Below, in pieces: positions 1-7,265 of a stretch of 7,679 nt of DNA. The notes under the pieces are model-generated. The model had not been told where the DNA came from, made no database searches, and saw only the letters and a list, made by a program, of their open reading frames with translations. How positions within the stretch are numbered: the first letter of the stretch is position 1; the number at the start of each line of letters is the position of its first letter. The stretch comes from Magnetococcales bacterium. GTDB taxonomy: Bacteria > Pseudomonadota > Magnetococcia > Magnetococcales > UBA8363. The stretch is from positions 1 to 7,679 of the forward strand of contig JADFYU010000077.1 of NCBI GenBank assembly GCA_015232865.1, given 5' to 3'. The position numbers were made by a program, and so were the translations under genes.

Positions 1-78
1 TCAGGATAGGGAGCAGTTTACGTTGTTTGACGGATTAAAAAAAGTGGAGGGTTGACAAAGGCTCTCTTCATAGAAGGT
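1..78. other. Spacer downstream of the cyclase gene, no gene seen
   Basis: This is the edge of the window, after the stop of the diguanylate cyclase gene. On the minus strand there is a tiny CTTC-TAT-GAAG hairpin just after the stop and a run of seven T about 25 bases further on. The two are not adjacent, so I do not call a terminator. No reading frame here resembles a gene. Confidence 0.5.
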
Positions 79-993
79 TTATTCTCTACCAGTGACCAGT
101 CTATTCCGTCCTTGTTCCTTGGCTTGATAGAGAAGTTTGTCCGCAGAAGAGACAAGATCCTCCAGCTTTGATTCCTGGGTCGGAATAATGGTTACCGCGC
201 CCAGGCTGATTGTGACATGATTGGCGACCTTGGAGTGTTCATGTGGAAAGTTTAAATCGGAGATGGCCTGGCGGAGTTCCTCCCCCATTTTGATGGCTCC
301 GTCCAAATCGGTCTCTGGAAGGACGCAGACAAACTCTTCTCCTCCGTAGCGGGCGATCAGATCGGTGGTTGCTCTGCTCATGCAGGCCGCGAGAGTTTGG
401 GCCACTTTCTTGAGACACTCATCGCCAAGAGCGTGGCCATAGTTGTCATTAAAGGGTTTGAAAAAATCGATATCCATCAGGATCAGGGATAGGGGTGATT
501 TGGATCGGGTGGAGCGATGCCACTCCTGGTCAAGAAACAGATCAAAACGGCGTCGATTGGCAATTCCGGTCAAGCCGTCCAACGTCGCCATATCCTTGAA
601 TCGATCGCTCATCTTCTTGAATATCATATGATTCTGGATGCGTAACAGCACCAAGTCAGGGCTGAACGGTTTGGAAATATAATCGATGGCTCCCAAGGCC
701 AATCCCTTCGCCTCATCTCCGACCTGATTCAAGGCCGAAATGAAAATGACAGGGATCGGAGCTGTTCTGGGGTCGTTTTTCAGATGTTCACAAACTTCAT
801 AGCCGTTCATTTCAGGCATCATGACGTCCAGCAGAATCAAATCCGGCAGTTCAGCCGATGAAACCCGCTCCAGAGCCTGCCGGCCGTTCTTGGCTACCAT
901 GGTGTCATAATCCGGGTCCAGGAGATCTTTCAGGACGGTAATGTTGAATCGCTCATCGTCAACGATCAGGATTGTACCTTGTTTGTCATGCAT
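79..993 (-). CDS. Response regulator diguanylate cyclase (REC-GGDEF)
   Basis: Makes cyclic di-GMP from two GTP in the cytoplasm, under control of a phosphorylatable receiver. The REC domain (about residues 7-122) has the acidic pair D12/D13, phosphoacceptor D56 in LLDVMMPEMNG, S86 and K108 in SKPF. The GGDEF domain starts at LDGLTGIANRRRF (138-150), has metal and substrate residues in MDIDFFKPFNDNYGH (173-187), and an intact GGEEF signature at 217-221, so catalysis is expected. The product-inhibition I-site is not canonical: where RxxD should precede GGEEF, alanine 208 replaces arginine, with R207 one residue early. Length (304 aa) is normal for a single REC plus GGDEF. The ATG start has GAGGTG five bases upstream (999-1004). 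It lies 64 bases after the hybrid kinase on the same strand, so D56 is the likely phosphate acceptor of that kinase's HPt domain. The fold and activity class are clear; the partner is inferred. Confidence 0.95.
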   Translation of the reverse strand: MHDKQGTILIVDDERFNITVLKDLLDPDYDTMVAKNGRQALERVSSAELPDLILLDVMMPEMNGYEVCEHLKNDPRTAPIPVIFISALNQVGDEAKGLALGAIDYISKPFSPDLVLLRIQNHMIFKKMSDRFKDMATLDGLTGIANRRRFDLFLDQEWHRSTRSKSPLSLILMDIDFFKPFNDNYGHALGDECLKKVAQTLAACMSRATTDLIARYGGEEFVCVLPETDLDGAIKMGEELRQAISDLNFPHEHSKVANHVTISLGAVTIIPTQESKLEDLVSSADKLLYQAKEQGRNRLVTGRE

Positions 994-1024
994 GAAATCA
1001 CCTCGATTTGTAAACCTGGAAACA

Positions 1025-1052
1025 GCGGTTGGCGGTGCGTGCCGACAACCGC
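1025..1052 (-). other. Intergenic stem-loop between kinase and cyclase genes
   Basis: Bases 1025-1031 pair with 1046-1052 (seven pairs). After one mismatch, 1033-1036 pair with 1041-1044 (one G-T), leaving a four-base loop. It sits between the kinase stop (1058-1060, TAG) and the cyclase ribosome site. No T run follows it on the minus strand, so it is more likely to affect mRNA stability or relative expression than to be a full terminator. Confidence 0.4.
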
Positions 1053-1057
1053 CGTTT

Positions 1058-4000
1058 CTAGGTTAATGGAATGCCAAGTTTGTCAGCCGCATTGGACAGG
1101 GTCTTCGATGCCTCTTCAAACTCATAATCTTCAATCTGTTCTTGGATGCGCGCCATCTTCACTCTGGCGTTGTCCTGCAGGATCTCTTTGATCTGGTTGA
1201 GTTTTTCCTCCGATCTTGAATGCCCGGACTTGAGGAGACCGTGTAGTTGAATGAATAACGGCGTCAGTGTGGCGACCTGTTGAGGATCGACCTTGGAAAT
1301 GATCGAATTTTCTTGGTCTACACGGGCGGTTTCATTCCGTCTGATCAGGGTCTCAAGGCCTTGAAGGAGGGGCGTTAGGGTTTGCTCGACGGCACTGACC
1401 AACGAATCAAACGCCTCACTTTTCTCCTCCTTGATAGCCATCTCCAACGCCAGGGATGCCGACTGCAATGAAGCGGCACCGATAGAACCGGCAACGCCCT
1501 TTAAGGTATGGACGATTCTCTGGGCGAGCAAAAGATCCGCCTTCAAGGCGGATTGAAGGGTTGGAATCGTATCCCGATAATCACCAAGAAACTCGACCAG
1601 AAGCTTGTGCAGAAGTTTCTGGTTGCCGGCAACTTGCTTAAGCCCGGTCTCAAGATCAATGCCGGGCAGGCTTTTCGGCAGCAAAACCGCGCCGTCTGTT
1701 GCGGTCGTTTTGGGTATGGTAGAAAAGATTTCTCTATTCTTAAACGGAATCCAGGCGGTCAATGCCTCAAAAAGTTTGTCCGGATCAATGGGCTTGGTGA
1801 GATGATCGTCCATCCCGGCTGCCAGACTTTTTTCCCGGTCACCGGCCATGGCATGAGCCGTCATGGCCAAAATGGGTAGTTTTTTGAAACGGGGATCTTG
1901 GCGGATTTCCGCCGTCGCCTGGAAGCCGTCCATTTCTGGCATCTGAATGTCCATCAAGACGATTTCAAACGTTCCTTCCCGAACCTGTCTGACGGCCTCG
2001 ATACCATTGTTGGCCACGGTCACCAACAGACCGTTGCCCTCCAGCAGCTCCGTGGCAACCTGCAGATTGATCTGGTTGTCCTCCACCAACAACACCTGGG
2101 CGCCTAAAATGCCTTGAATGGCATCCACATCCCTCGTTTTGAGCCGACGGGCGTTGAGGCTGCTTTCGCCAAAAATGTCCATTATTCCGTCCAATACCAA
2201 GGATGGATTCAGTGGTTTGTATAAAATTTTGTCAAAATGGACGTTGGTGCCATCCATTGGAATCTCCTCGTGATTGTGGGCCGTAATCAATACCAGACAG
2301 GGGGCCTCTTCCAAATCCATTTGATTGATGTGTTGTGCCGTCTCCACTCCGGTCATGTCCGGCATCTTCCAATCCAGGAATACCAGCTTGATGGGAGGGG
2401 CTGAGTCTTGCCGCTTTTCTTGATCCAGGATTGTCAATGCCGCTTTTCCCGAGTTGGTCTGAATCGCCTTCAAGCCAAAAGATTCCAAGATTTCAGAGAG
2501 AATCTGGCAGCTTTGATCATGATCATCGACAACCAATACCCGCATATCCTTCATGTCGGACGATAGAATGGATTGGACCTTCTGTTGCTCAGATTGTACG
2601 CCAAGCCAAATGGTAAAGGAAAAAACGCTGCCTGTGCCTGCTTCACTTTCGACGCCGATGTTGCCCTCCATCAGCTCAACAAGCTGTTTGCTGATGGAGA
2701 GTCCCAAGCCGGTGCCGCCATATTTCCGGGTCGTTGAGCTGTCGGCCTGAGTAAATGATTGAAAGAGCTTGGAGCACTGCTCCGGGGTCATGCCGATTCC
2801 GGTATCTCTGACCGTAAAACCCAGCTTGATTCTATCCGCTTTATTTTGCCGGCATTCCATCGTTATGCAAATTTCTCCACGTTCGGTAAACTTGATTGAA
2901 TTGCTAATCAGGTTGATCAAAATCTGCCCCAAACGGGTGGGGTCGCCGATCAACGCGTTTGGCACAGTTTTGGGCCGATCAAAGATGAGTTCCAGCCCTT
3001 TCTCCTCGGCTTTGACCCCGATCAGATTGGCGACGTTTGACAAGACGGTGTCTAAACGAAATTCGGTGGATTCAATGGTCAGTTTGCCCGCTTCAATTTT
3101 AGAGAAATCAAGAATATCATTGATAATTCCGAGCAGTGAGTGGGCAGAAGATTGAATTTTGGTTAGATAATCCTTTTGTTTGGGGCTCATGTCGGTGCGC
3201 AGGGCAAGATGGCTCATGCCGATAATGGCGTTCATTGGCGTACGGATTTCATGGCTCATATTGGCCAGAAAATTACTCTTGGAGCGGTTGGCTGCATCGG
3301 CGGTATTCTTGGCTTCCACTAAAGCCCTCTCGCTGGCTTTGCGTTCTGCAATGTTCTTGGTTATGCCGACAAACATTCGCTCCTCGGATGATTCCATCTC
3401 TGTGACCGACAGCTCCATGGGAAATACGGAGCCATTTTTGTGTCGTCCAATCACCTCCCGGCCAATTCCGATCACTTTGGCCGGTCCGCCGAGCATATAA
3501 TGGCGAAGATAGGTGTCATGATTGCTGTGATAAGGTTCAGGCATCAATCGTTTGACATTTTCGCCGATGATCTCTGCGGCCGAGTAGCCAAACATGGCTT
3601 CTGCGGCCGGATTGAATGTCTTGATAACGCCCAGTTGATTGATTGTAATGAGGCCGTCAAAAATCGTTTCCAAAATGGCGCGGGTTTTGGATTCACTCTG
3701 CTGAAGATAGCGAGCCGTGGAAAGATTTTTTTCTGCTTCTTGTGCAAGTGTCTCTTCAATCACCTTGCGTTGCAGCAGATTGTTTTTGAAAAAATGTACC
3801 GCTCTAGCCATTTTTCCGATTTCATTGTTATCCGAAAAATTTGGAATGGCCGTTTCCAAACGGTTTTGCGACAATTTTTCCATTACGGATGTCAGCTTTT
3901 GAATGGGTCGTATAATCAGGGAATGACTTAACCAGGTCAGAAAAATCCCAAGCATGCTCACCAAAAAGATTGAAACCCAGTTTGAAATAGTGACGATTCT

Positions 4001-4945
4001 TTCAACTTCCAGCAAAGAATCGCTAACCGACTGATCGGCTTTTGAAAGTTGATGGGCAACCTCCCGATCCAGAATTCCTAATCCTCTCAACGCTTTTGAA
4101 TCATTCACATTCACGGCGATATCAATGTGTTCTGGTGTTGTTCCCTCCGCGATCAAAGATTCTGCAACATCGATCATCTTTTGATATTTCAAAATCGTAT
4201 TTTCAATATCCTCCAGAGCAACCTTCTCACCGGGAGTGATCCCCAATGAGAGGTAGATAGAAATGAATTCTTGTATGGAATCGATGCTCTCTTTGAACGT
4301 TTTGTGATTGTCGGCATTATTCCTTAGAATATAATTCTTAAAGTTATGAATCATTCCGCCATATCCCAATGCACCACGGATATCGGCAAGAAGCCGAACC
4401 TTGCTTGGTACGGAATTGAATGAATTGCTTTGTTGTCTGACCTCGTGACGTAACGCATCCAAGCTCTTCAAGGCTGGGGTGTCGTCAACCCTGACCTTTT
4501 TGTCCAACTCCTCCGTCGATACCCCTTTTACAATCAAGATCTTGGCAATATTCAAGGATTTGGCGTAGGTATCTATTACTGAAGTTATGTCTTCCAGAGC
4601 AGTAACCTCCGCATTCGTGAGCGGAAACATCCGGTACAGTTTGATCACCCCTTCAGCAGCACTCAAAAAATGTTTGATGCGATCAACACGAAACAACTCT
4701 TTCCGTAGAAGGAGGTTTTTAAACTCATGGATCATTCCACCGTAACCAAGGGAAGAACGTAAGGCGCCTTCCAGCAAAGCCTTCTCAGATCGATCAATCT
4801 TGAATTGCGACCAGGAAGCGTTGACTGCTTTGACCTCCTGTTGAATCAAATAGGCAGTACCGGAGATGGCCAGCCCCAGGAAAAGGAGAAGAAAGACGAA
4901 AATTCGGCTAAACGTTTTAATATGTAGGGAGTTGAGCCTGCTCAT
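1058..4945 (-). CDS. Membrane hybrid sensor histidine kinase (duplicated sensor, HAMP, PAS, HisKA, HATPase, REC, REC, HPt)
   Basis: A 1295-residue inner-membrane phosphorelay kinase. In order: TM1 (about 14-34); a periplasmic region (35-321) made of two copies of a 120-residue helical module, each with GYGGMIHxFKN (67-77 and 194-204); TM2 (322-342); HAMP (343-395); PAS (416-535); HisKA with H565 in [13 protein letters not shown]; HATPase with N682 in [16 protein letters not shown] (714-719) and GGTGLGLS (743-750); REC1 (801-925: D807/D808, D858, T888, K910); REC2 (949-1065: E955/D956, D999, T1029, K1051); HPt (about 1100-1200) with H1146 in [10 protein letters not shown]; and a helical tail to 1295. 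All phosphotransfer residues are intact. The PAS aligns without gaps to the FixL heme PAS as I recall it, keeping the proximal His (H476) and distal Arg (R496), so oxygen or NO sensing is possible. The ATG has AGGGG five bases upstream. The next gene, a REC-GGDEF cyclase, is the probable output. The signal is not proven. Confidence 0.95.
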   Translation of the reverse strand: MSRLNSLHIKTFSRIFVFLLLFLGLAISGTAYLIQQEVKAVNASWSQFKIDRSEKALLEGALRSSLGYGGMIHEFKNLLLRKELFRVDRIKHFLSAAEGVIKLYRMFPLTNAEVTALEDITSVIDTYAKSLNIAKILIVKGVSTEELDKKVRVDDTPALKSLDALRHEVRQQSNSFNSVPSKVRLLADIRGALGYGGMIHNFKNYILRNNADNHKTFKESIDSIQEFISIYLSLGITPGEKVALEDIENTILKYQKMIDVAESLIAEGTTPEHIDIAVNVNDSKALRGLGILDREVAHQLSKADQSVSDSLLEVERIVTISNWVSIFLVSMLGIFLTWLSHSLIIRPIQKLTSVMEKLSQNRLETAIPNFSDNNEIGKMARAVHFFKNNLLQRKVIEETLAQEAEKNLSTARYLQQSESKTRAILETIFDGLITINQLGVIKTFNPAAEAMFGYSAAEIIGENVKRLMPEPYHSNHDTYLRHYMLGGPAKVIGIGREVIGRHKNGSVFPMELSVTEMESSEERMFVGITKNIAERKASERALVEAKNTADAANRSKSNFLANMSHEIRTPMNAIIGMSHLALRTDMSPKQKDYLTKIQSSAHSLLGIINDILDFSKIEAGKLTIESTEFRLDTVLSNVANLIGVKAEEKGLELIFDRPKTVPNALIGDPTRLGQILINLISNSIKFTERGEICITMECRQNKADRIKLGFTVRDTGIGMTPEQCSKLFQSFTQADSSTTRKYGGTGLGLSISKQLVELMEGNIGVESEAGTGSVFSFTIWLGVQSEQQKVQSILSSDMKDMRVLVVDDHDQSCQILSEILESFGLKAIQTNSGKAALTILDQEKRQDSAPPIKLVFLDWKMPDMTGVETAQHINQMDLEEAPCLVLITAHNHEEIPMDGTNVHFDKILYKPLNPSLVLDGIMDIFGESSLNARRLKTRDVDAIQGILGAQVLLVEDNQINLQVATELLEGNGLLVTVANNGIEAVRQVREGTFEIVLMDIQMPEMDGFQATAEIRQDPRFKKLPILAMTAHAMAGDREKSLAAGMDDHLTKPIDPDKLFEALTAWIPFKNREIFSTIPKTTATDGAVLLPKSLPGIDLETGLKQVAGNQKLLHKLLVEFLGDYRDTIPTLQSALKADLLLAQRIVHTLKGVAGSIGAASLQSASLALEMAIKEEKSEAFDSLVSAVEQTLTPLLQGLETLIRRNETARVDQENSIISKVDPQQVATLTPLFIQLHGLLKSGHSRSEEKLNQIKEILQDNARVKMARIQEQIEDYEFEEASKTLSNAADKLGIPLT

Positions 4946-4981
4946 CAGTACCCCTGATTGTTGTCATGAATGGTTGGAATC

Positions 4982-5077
4982 GTGAAAAAAACAAAGTGTC
5001 CGGATTGTGGCTCATCGACTATTTTAACCTGGAAATGGAGTTTTGCAACCTCCTTGCTGTGTTTTAACTGTTTGTAA
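4982..5077 (+). pseudogene. Zinc-ribbon-like mini-ORF (31 codons, possibly truncated)
   Basis: A GTG-started frame reads (V/M)KKTKCPDCG, then WKWSF, then CFNC and a stop one residue later. The pattern C6-P-x-C9-G with a second CxxC at 27/30 is the layout of small zinc-ribbon proteins, which often begin M-K-K-x-K-C-P-x-C-G. Family members are usually longer and continue after a CxxCG, so this could be a cut remnant. I see no good Shine-Dalgarno site before the GTG. It lies divergent from the kinase gene and overlaps the candidate kinase promoter on the opposite strand. The local DNA is T- and G-rich, which makes TGT codons common, so coincidence remains possible. Confidence 0.3.
5021..5048 (-). 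promoter_or_regulatory. Candidate sigma70 promoter for the kinase-cyclase operon
   Basis: On the minus strand, TTGCAA (5043-5048) is followed after 16 bases by TAAAAT (5021-5026), which matches five of six bases of the -10 consensus. Transcription would begin near 5014, giving an untranslated leader of about 70 bases before the kinase ATG at 4945. The -35 match is only four of six, so this is a reasonable but unproven call. Confidence 0.4.
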
Positions 5078-5182
5078 TTGTTTTGTTTTGCAAGTTGTTT
5101 ATTTTCTCCTGTATGTGGGGTTTGCCTGTTTTAGAGTAAGATTCACACACAGAACCCTGCCAACTTAAGGAAAATTGGTTTG

Positions 5183-5386
5183 TTAGTTTTTTTGACCAAC
5201 TTCAGAGGGTTGCCCCGTTGCTATTATATCGCTCACAACTGGTTCCAGACCGGCATCTCTGGCTCGTTGCTGGGCTTTTTTTGCCGCACGGTGCAGGGCG
5301 ATTTCGGCATTACGAACATCGGGATCATCTAGCCTATTTGGTGTTTTTTTGGTTGATACATGATTTTCTCCTTCGTCAAGAAGCAT
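5183..5386 (-). CDS. Small charged helical protein, unknown function; start uncertain
   Basis: The frame opens at an ATG at 5386 and gives 67 residues. The part that looks like a real protein begins near residue 16: NRLDDPDVRNAEIALHRAAK, then KAQQRARDAGLEPVV, a charged amphipathic helix followed by a short strand-like segment. I recall similar short hypothetical proteins in proteobacteria, some near toxin genes, but cannot name a family, and no toxin gene lies beside it here. The ATG at 5386 has no ribosome site. A very good one, AAGGAG (5368-5373), lies six bases before a different ATG (5359-5361), which is in another frame and meets a stop after ten codons. A run of seven A just downstream could restore the conserved frame by a -1 shift or could mark a one-base indel. 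It has its own candidate promoter at 5428-5456. Expression and function are unknown. Confidence 0.55.
   Translation of the reverse strand: MLLDEGENHVSTKKTPNRLDDPDVRNAEIALHRAAKKAQQRARDAGLEPVVSDIIATGQPSEVGQKN
5359..5373 (-). promoter_or_regulatory. Strong ribosome site with ATG out of frame to the conserved ORF
   Basis: AAGGAG (5368-5373), a six-base spacer and ATG (5359-5361) form the best translation start in this spacer. Its frame reads MYQPKKHQIG and then stops. The conserved small-protein frame is reached only by moving back one base in the A7 run (5342-5349 region), which would give MYQPKK joined to TPNRLDD. The site therefore questions the start at 5386. Confidence 0.5.
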
Positions 5387-5427
5387 CGGTACGGAGCTGG
5401 AGTTATCATAGAGTGACTCATACTGCG

Positions 5428-5456
5428 ATTATCTCCATTCGTCAGATGTAGCACAA
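5428..5456 (-). promoter_or_regulatory. Candidate sigma70 promoter for the small protein gene
   Basis: On the minus strand, TTGTGC (5451-5456), a 17-base spacer and GATAAT (5428-5433). The -10 matches five of six bases and the spacing is ideal; the -35 is weak. Transcription would start near 5421, about 60 bases before the AAGGAG-linked ATG and 35 before the ATG at 5386. Confidence 0.4.
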
Positions 5457-5538
5457 TTTCTTTTTATTGTTTCTAGTGCTCTTGCTCTCGTTAATTGACA
5501 GGCTAAAATCTGCACGACCATAAGTTAAAACGGGCTGG

Positions 5539-5629
5539 TTTTTTCGGGGCTTTGCCCCGCACCCCACTGAGGCGGAGAACCGCCCCAGACCCCACCCTTT
5601 TTTTTTAATTGTTTTTTTGGCCTTCGGCC
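5539..5629. repeat. GC-rich palindromic intergenic repeat cluster
   Basis: Three hairpins lie between T runs. Hairpin 1 is CGGGGC-TTT-GCCCCG (5545-5559), preceded by six T. Hairpin 2 pairs 5567-5575 with 5580-5588, with one mismatch and an AGAA loop, and is flanked by two copies of ACCCCAC (5561-5567 and 5589-5595). Hairpin 3 is GGCC-TTC-GGCC (5619-5629), preceded by seven T. Runs of T lie before the hairpins on the plus strand and A runs follow them on the minus strand, so none is a standard terminator. The layout resembles the repeated GGGGC/GCCCC intergenic modules common in some proteobacterial genomes, but whether it is repeated elsewhere in this genome cannot be seen here. Confidence 0.6.
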
Positions 5630-5633
5630 TGCC

Positions 5634-5645
5634 CATCAATTGATG
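5634..5645. repeat. Perfect 12-base palindrome, possible operator
   Basis: CATCAATTGATG is a perfect palindrome next to the GC-rich hairpin cluster. It has the size of a dimeric regulator half-site pair, but no promoter is placed against it, so a role is a guess. Confidence 0.3.
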
Positions 5646-5738
5646 AGTGCTGAAGCGCTAGGTGGGTGCCAGAAATGGTGTCAGATACGGCTTGGAGTCA
5701 AATCGCAACAGCTTCGAGAGAAAATTTACACAGAGCAT

Positions 5739-5784
5739 AAAAAAAAATGCACTTGGCAATAAATTGCCAAGTGCATTTTTTTTT
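5739..5784 (-). terminator. Strong symmetric Rho-independent terminator after tRNA-Arg
   Basis: A nearly loopless 12-14 bp perfect stem (about 5747-5760 with 5763-5776) is flanked by nine A on the left and nine T on the right. On the minus strand this reads as the stem followed by nine T, directly after the 3' end of the tRNA gene. On the plus strand it also ends in a T run, so it can terminate in both directions. Confidence 0.92.
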
Positions 5785-5785
5785 A

Positions 5786-5862
<77 letters not shown>

Positions 5863-5913
5863 TAAGGCTATTTGATTGGATAAATAGCACTGTTTTCTCT
5901 TTAGAGTTCGCAG

Positions 5914-5941
5914 AGTATACCAGCACTATTTGAGGGGGCAA
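5914..5941 (-). promoter_or_regulatory. Promoter of tRNA-Arg (extended -10)
   Basis: On the minus strand, TTGCCC (5936-5941), 16 bases, then TATACT (5914-5919) preceded by TGG, an extended -10. The bases after the -10 (CTGCG) are GC-rich, as in stable-RNA promoters. The start point would be near 5907, about 45 bases before the mature tRNA. It lies between the NnrS stop and the tRNA. Confidence 0.75.
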
Positions 5942-5977
5942 GCCTAAAAATTGCTGAAGGGGACAATTATTTGCCAA

Positions 5978-7222
5978 TTATTTGAAAAGAGTCTGTTTTT
6001 CCTGGCTTTGCTCCGGTTTGTATTGCTGACCGATTTCAATCAGTCGGTTGATCATGGGAATGGTCCAGATGATGAGCAGAAGAAATCCGAGCTGTAGAGT
6101 GCCGTGGGTCCAGGCGGGGCTGCTGATGCCAAAAGGGGAAAGAGTGCGGGCGGCGGCCAGTATAGTCCAGGCGAGAAGCAGAAAAGTCAGGGCGCGGTCC
6201 GGCAATATGTTTTTGCCGGAGAAAAAGCCGGCTACCCGGGCGGCGACACCCAGAACCAATAAGGTGATGACGCCGACTCCCAATAGATGGACCGCAGCGT
6301 CGGTCAGGAACAGATCAGCCATGATCAGGGGCATCAATGCGGCACAGATCAGGCCGATAAAGGCCAGCAACAAGGTGACTTGAATGGAGGAAAAACGGTA
6401 GCTCAATGCGGCCTGGAGAAAACCGGTGCCTTGAACCTGAATCAGTAGAGTGGTCAGCCAGAGAAAACCGGAAAGCGACCACGAAGCCGACTCCATGAAG
6501 GCGGCCATGGCGGTGGTCAGCCAGGCCATGTAGAGGGAACTGATAAACAAAACCGCCCATTTACCCTGAAGTAGCCTGCCTCCGAGAACATTGTTGGTCA
6601 GTTGCTGAGCGGCCACCAATATGGCCGTGACCGGGCCGCACCAGAGAACAAATAGCGCGGTGTCGGGATTGTCCAACTCCAGCCAGGGAGCAACGGACAA
6701 CAGAAAAAAGGCCAGGGCAATGGGTACGCCACGGGGGATGCGAAGGTGGGGTTGGCCAAACAAGGTGATCTTGAAAAGTAAAACGGCCGGACCGGCAAAG
6801 GCGACGCTGATCAGAAGGTTGCCGATAAACATCAAGCCCGGATCATCGACCAGAGATAAGGCGGTGCCGATCCATAAAATGGGTAAGAAGGAGAGGATTG
6901 TCTTGGAGTCGGGGGGCTGTCCACCAATGACATGAGGCCCGGCTTGCAGAGCAAAGCCGAGCAGAAATGAGCCGGTGAACAGCAGGATTTGAATGCGAGC
7001 ATGAAAAAACTTGACGGAAAAATAGTCTTCCGGAGCATCGACGATACCCTGTTGCCAGAGCCACAACATAAACCCAAACAGAAAACCGGCAAACAGTCCG
7101 ACCAAACCCGTCAACCAAAACTGATCGACGATCGGCTGTCGGGTCAGCTTCATCGGTGTCATGGGGGGGTCAATGGGGATTATTTTTCTGATCGCACTGT
7201 TAAAATCATTAAAACTGTTCAT
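5978..7222 (-). CDS. NnrS-like multi-pass membrane protein
   Basis: A 414-residue, very hydrophobic inner-membrane protein with ten to twelve membrane spans. It resembles the NnrS family, heme- and copper-containing proteins linked to nitric oxide stress and denitrification. What I see: FFHARIQILLFTGSFLLGF (residues 73-91) followed by AGPHVIGGQPP, like the His-rich TM2/loop of NnrS, and later HLLGVGVITLLVLGVAARV (312-330), like the NnrS H-x-x-x-V-G...R-V segment. H74, H97 and H312 are candidate metal ligands. Length fits the family (about 400). The usual GHTGR after the last motif is not kept (GFFSGKN), so this is a divergent member. I chose the ATG at 7222 because GGAG (7229-7232) lies six bases before it; an in-frame GTG at 7234 has no ribosome site. 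No denitrification gene is adjacent. It ends 116 bases before the tRNA on the same strand. Confidence 0.68.
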   Translation of the reverse strand: MNSFNDFNSAIRKIIPIDPPMTPMKLTRQPIVDQFWLTGLVGLFAGFLFGFMLWLWQQGIVDAPEDYFSVKFFHARIQILLFTGSFLLGFALQAGPHVIGGQPPDSKTILSFLPILWIGTALSLVDDPGLMFIGNLLISVAFAGPAVLLFKITLFGQPHLRIPRGVPIALAFFLLSVAPWLELDNPDTALFVLWCGPVTAILVAAQQLTNNVLGGRLLQGKWAVLFISSLYMAWLTTAMAAFMESASWSLSGFLWLTTLLIQVQGTGFLQAALSYRFSSIQVTLLLAFIGLICAALMPLIMADLFLTDAAVHLLGVGVITLLVLGVAARVAGFFSGKNILPDRALTFLLLAWTILAAARTLSPFGISSPAWTHGTLQLGFLLLIIWTIPMINRLIEIGQQYKPEQSQEKQTLFK

Positions 7223-7265
7223 CTTTGACTCCACAACCGCTACGATTCTCGATTAAGATTTTCAT
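7209..7265 (-). CDS. Possible 18-codon leader ORF overlapping the NnrS-like start
   Basis: An ATG (7263-7265) lies ten bases after a strong AGGAGGG (7276-7282). It reads MKILIENRSGCGVKDEQF and stops at 7209-7211, twelve bases inside the NnrS-like gene but in another frame. Ribosomes on it would pass over the NnrS start, which could couple or limit its translation. The stronger ribosome site here, compared with GGAG of the main gene, is the reason for listing it. It may also be chance. Confidence 0.25.
   Translation of the reverse strand: MKILIENRSGCGVKDEQF

Noticed and set aside
3440..3931. 163-codon open frame on the plus strand
   Set aside because: It is antisense to the PAS/HAMP part of the kinase, has no recognisable domain or ribosome site, and the kinase frame explains the sequence fully.
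5183..5200. A-AAA-AAC heptamer at the end of the small gene as a programmed -1 site
   Set aside because: It matches a slippery sequence, but the stop follows at once, the -1 extension has no recognisable content and the region is simply A-rich on that strand.
5495..5524. Perfect TTGACA on the plus strand
   Set aside because: The best -10 at a usable distance (CATAAG, 18 bases) is poor and no plus-strand gene follows before the terminator and antisense tRNA.
5442..5639. 65-codon minus-strand frame beginning MMGRPKAKK
   Set aside because: It runs through the palindromic repeat cluster and the small-gene promoter; its composition comes from the repeats and T runs, not from a protein family.
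5964..5984. Direct repeat CAATTATTTG twice around the NnrS-like stop codon
   Set aside because: Only two ten-base AT-rich copies, one over the stop codon; too short to treat as an array or insertion footprint.
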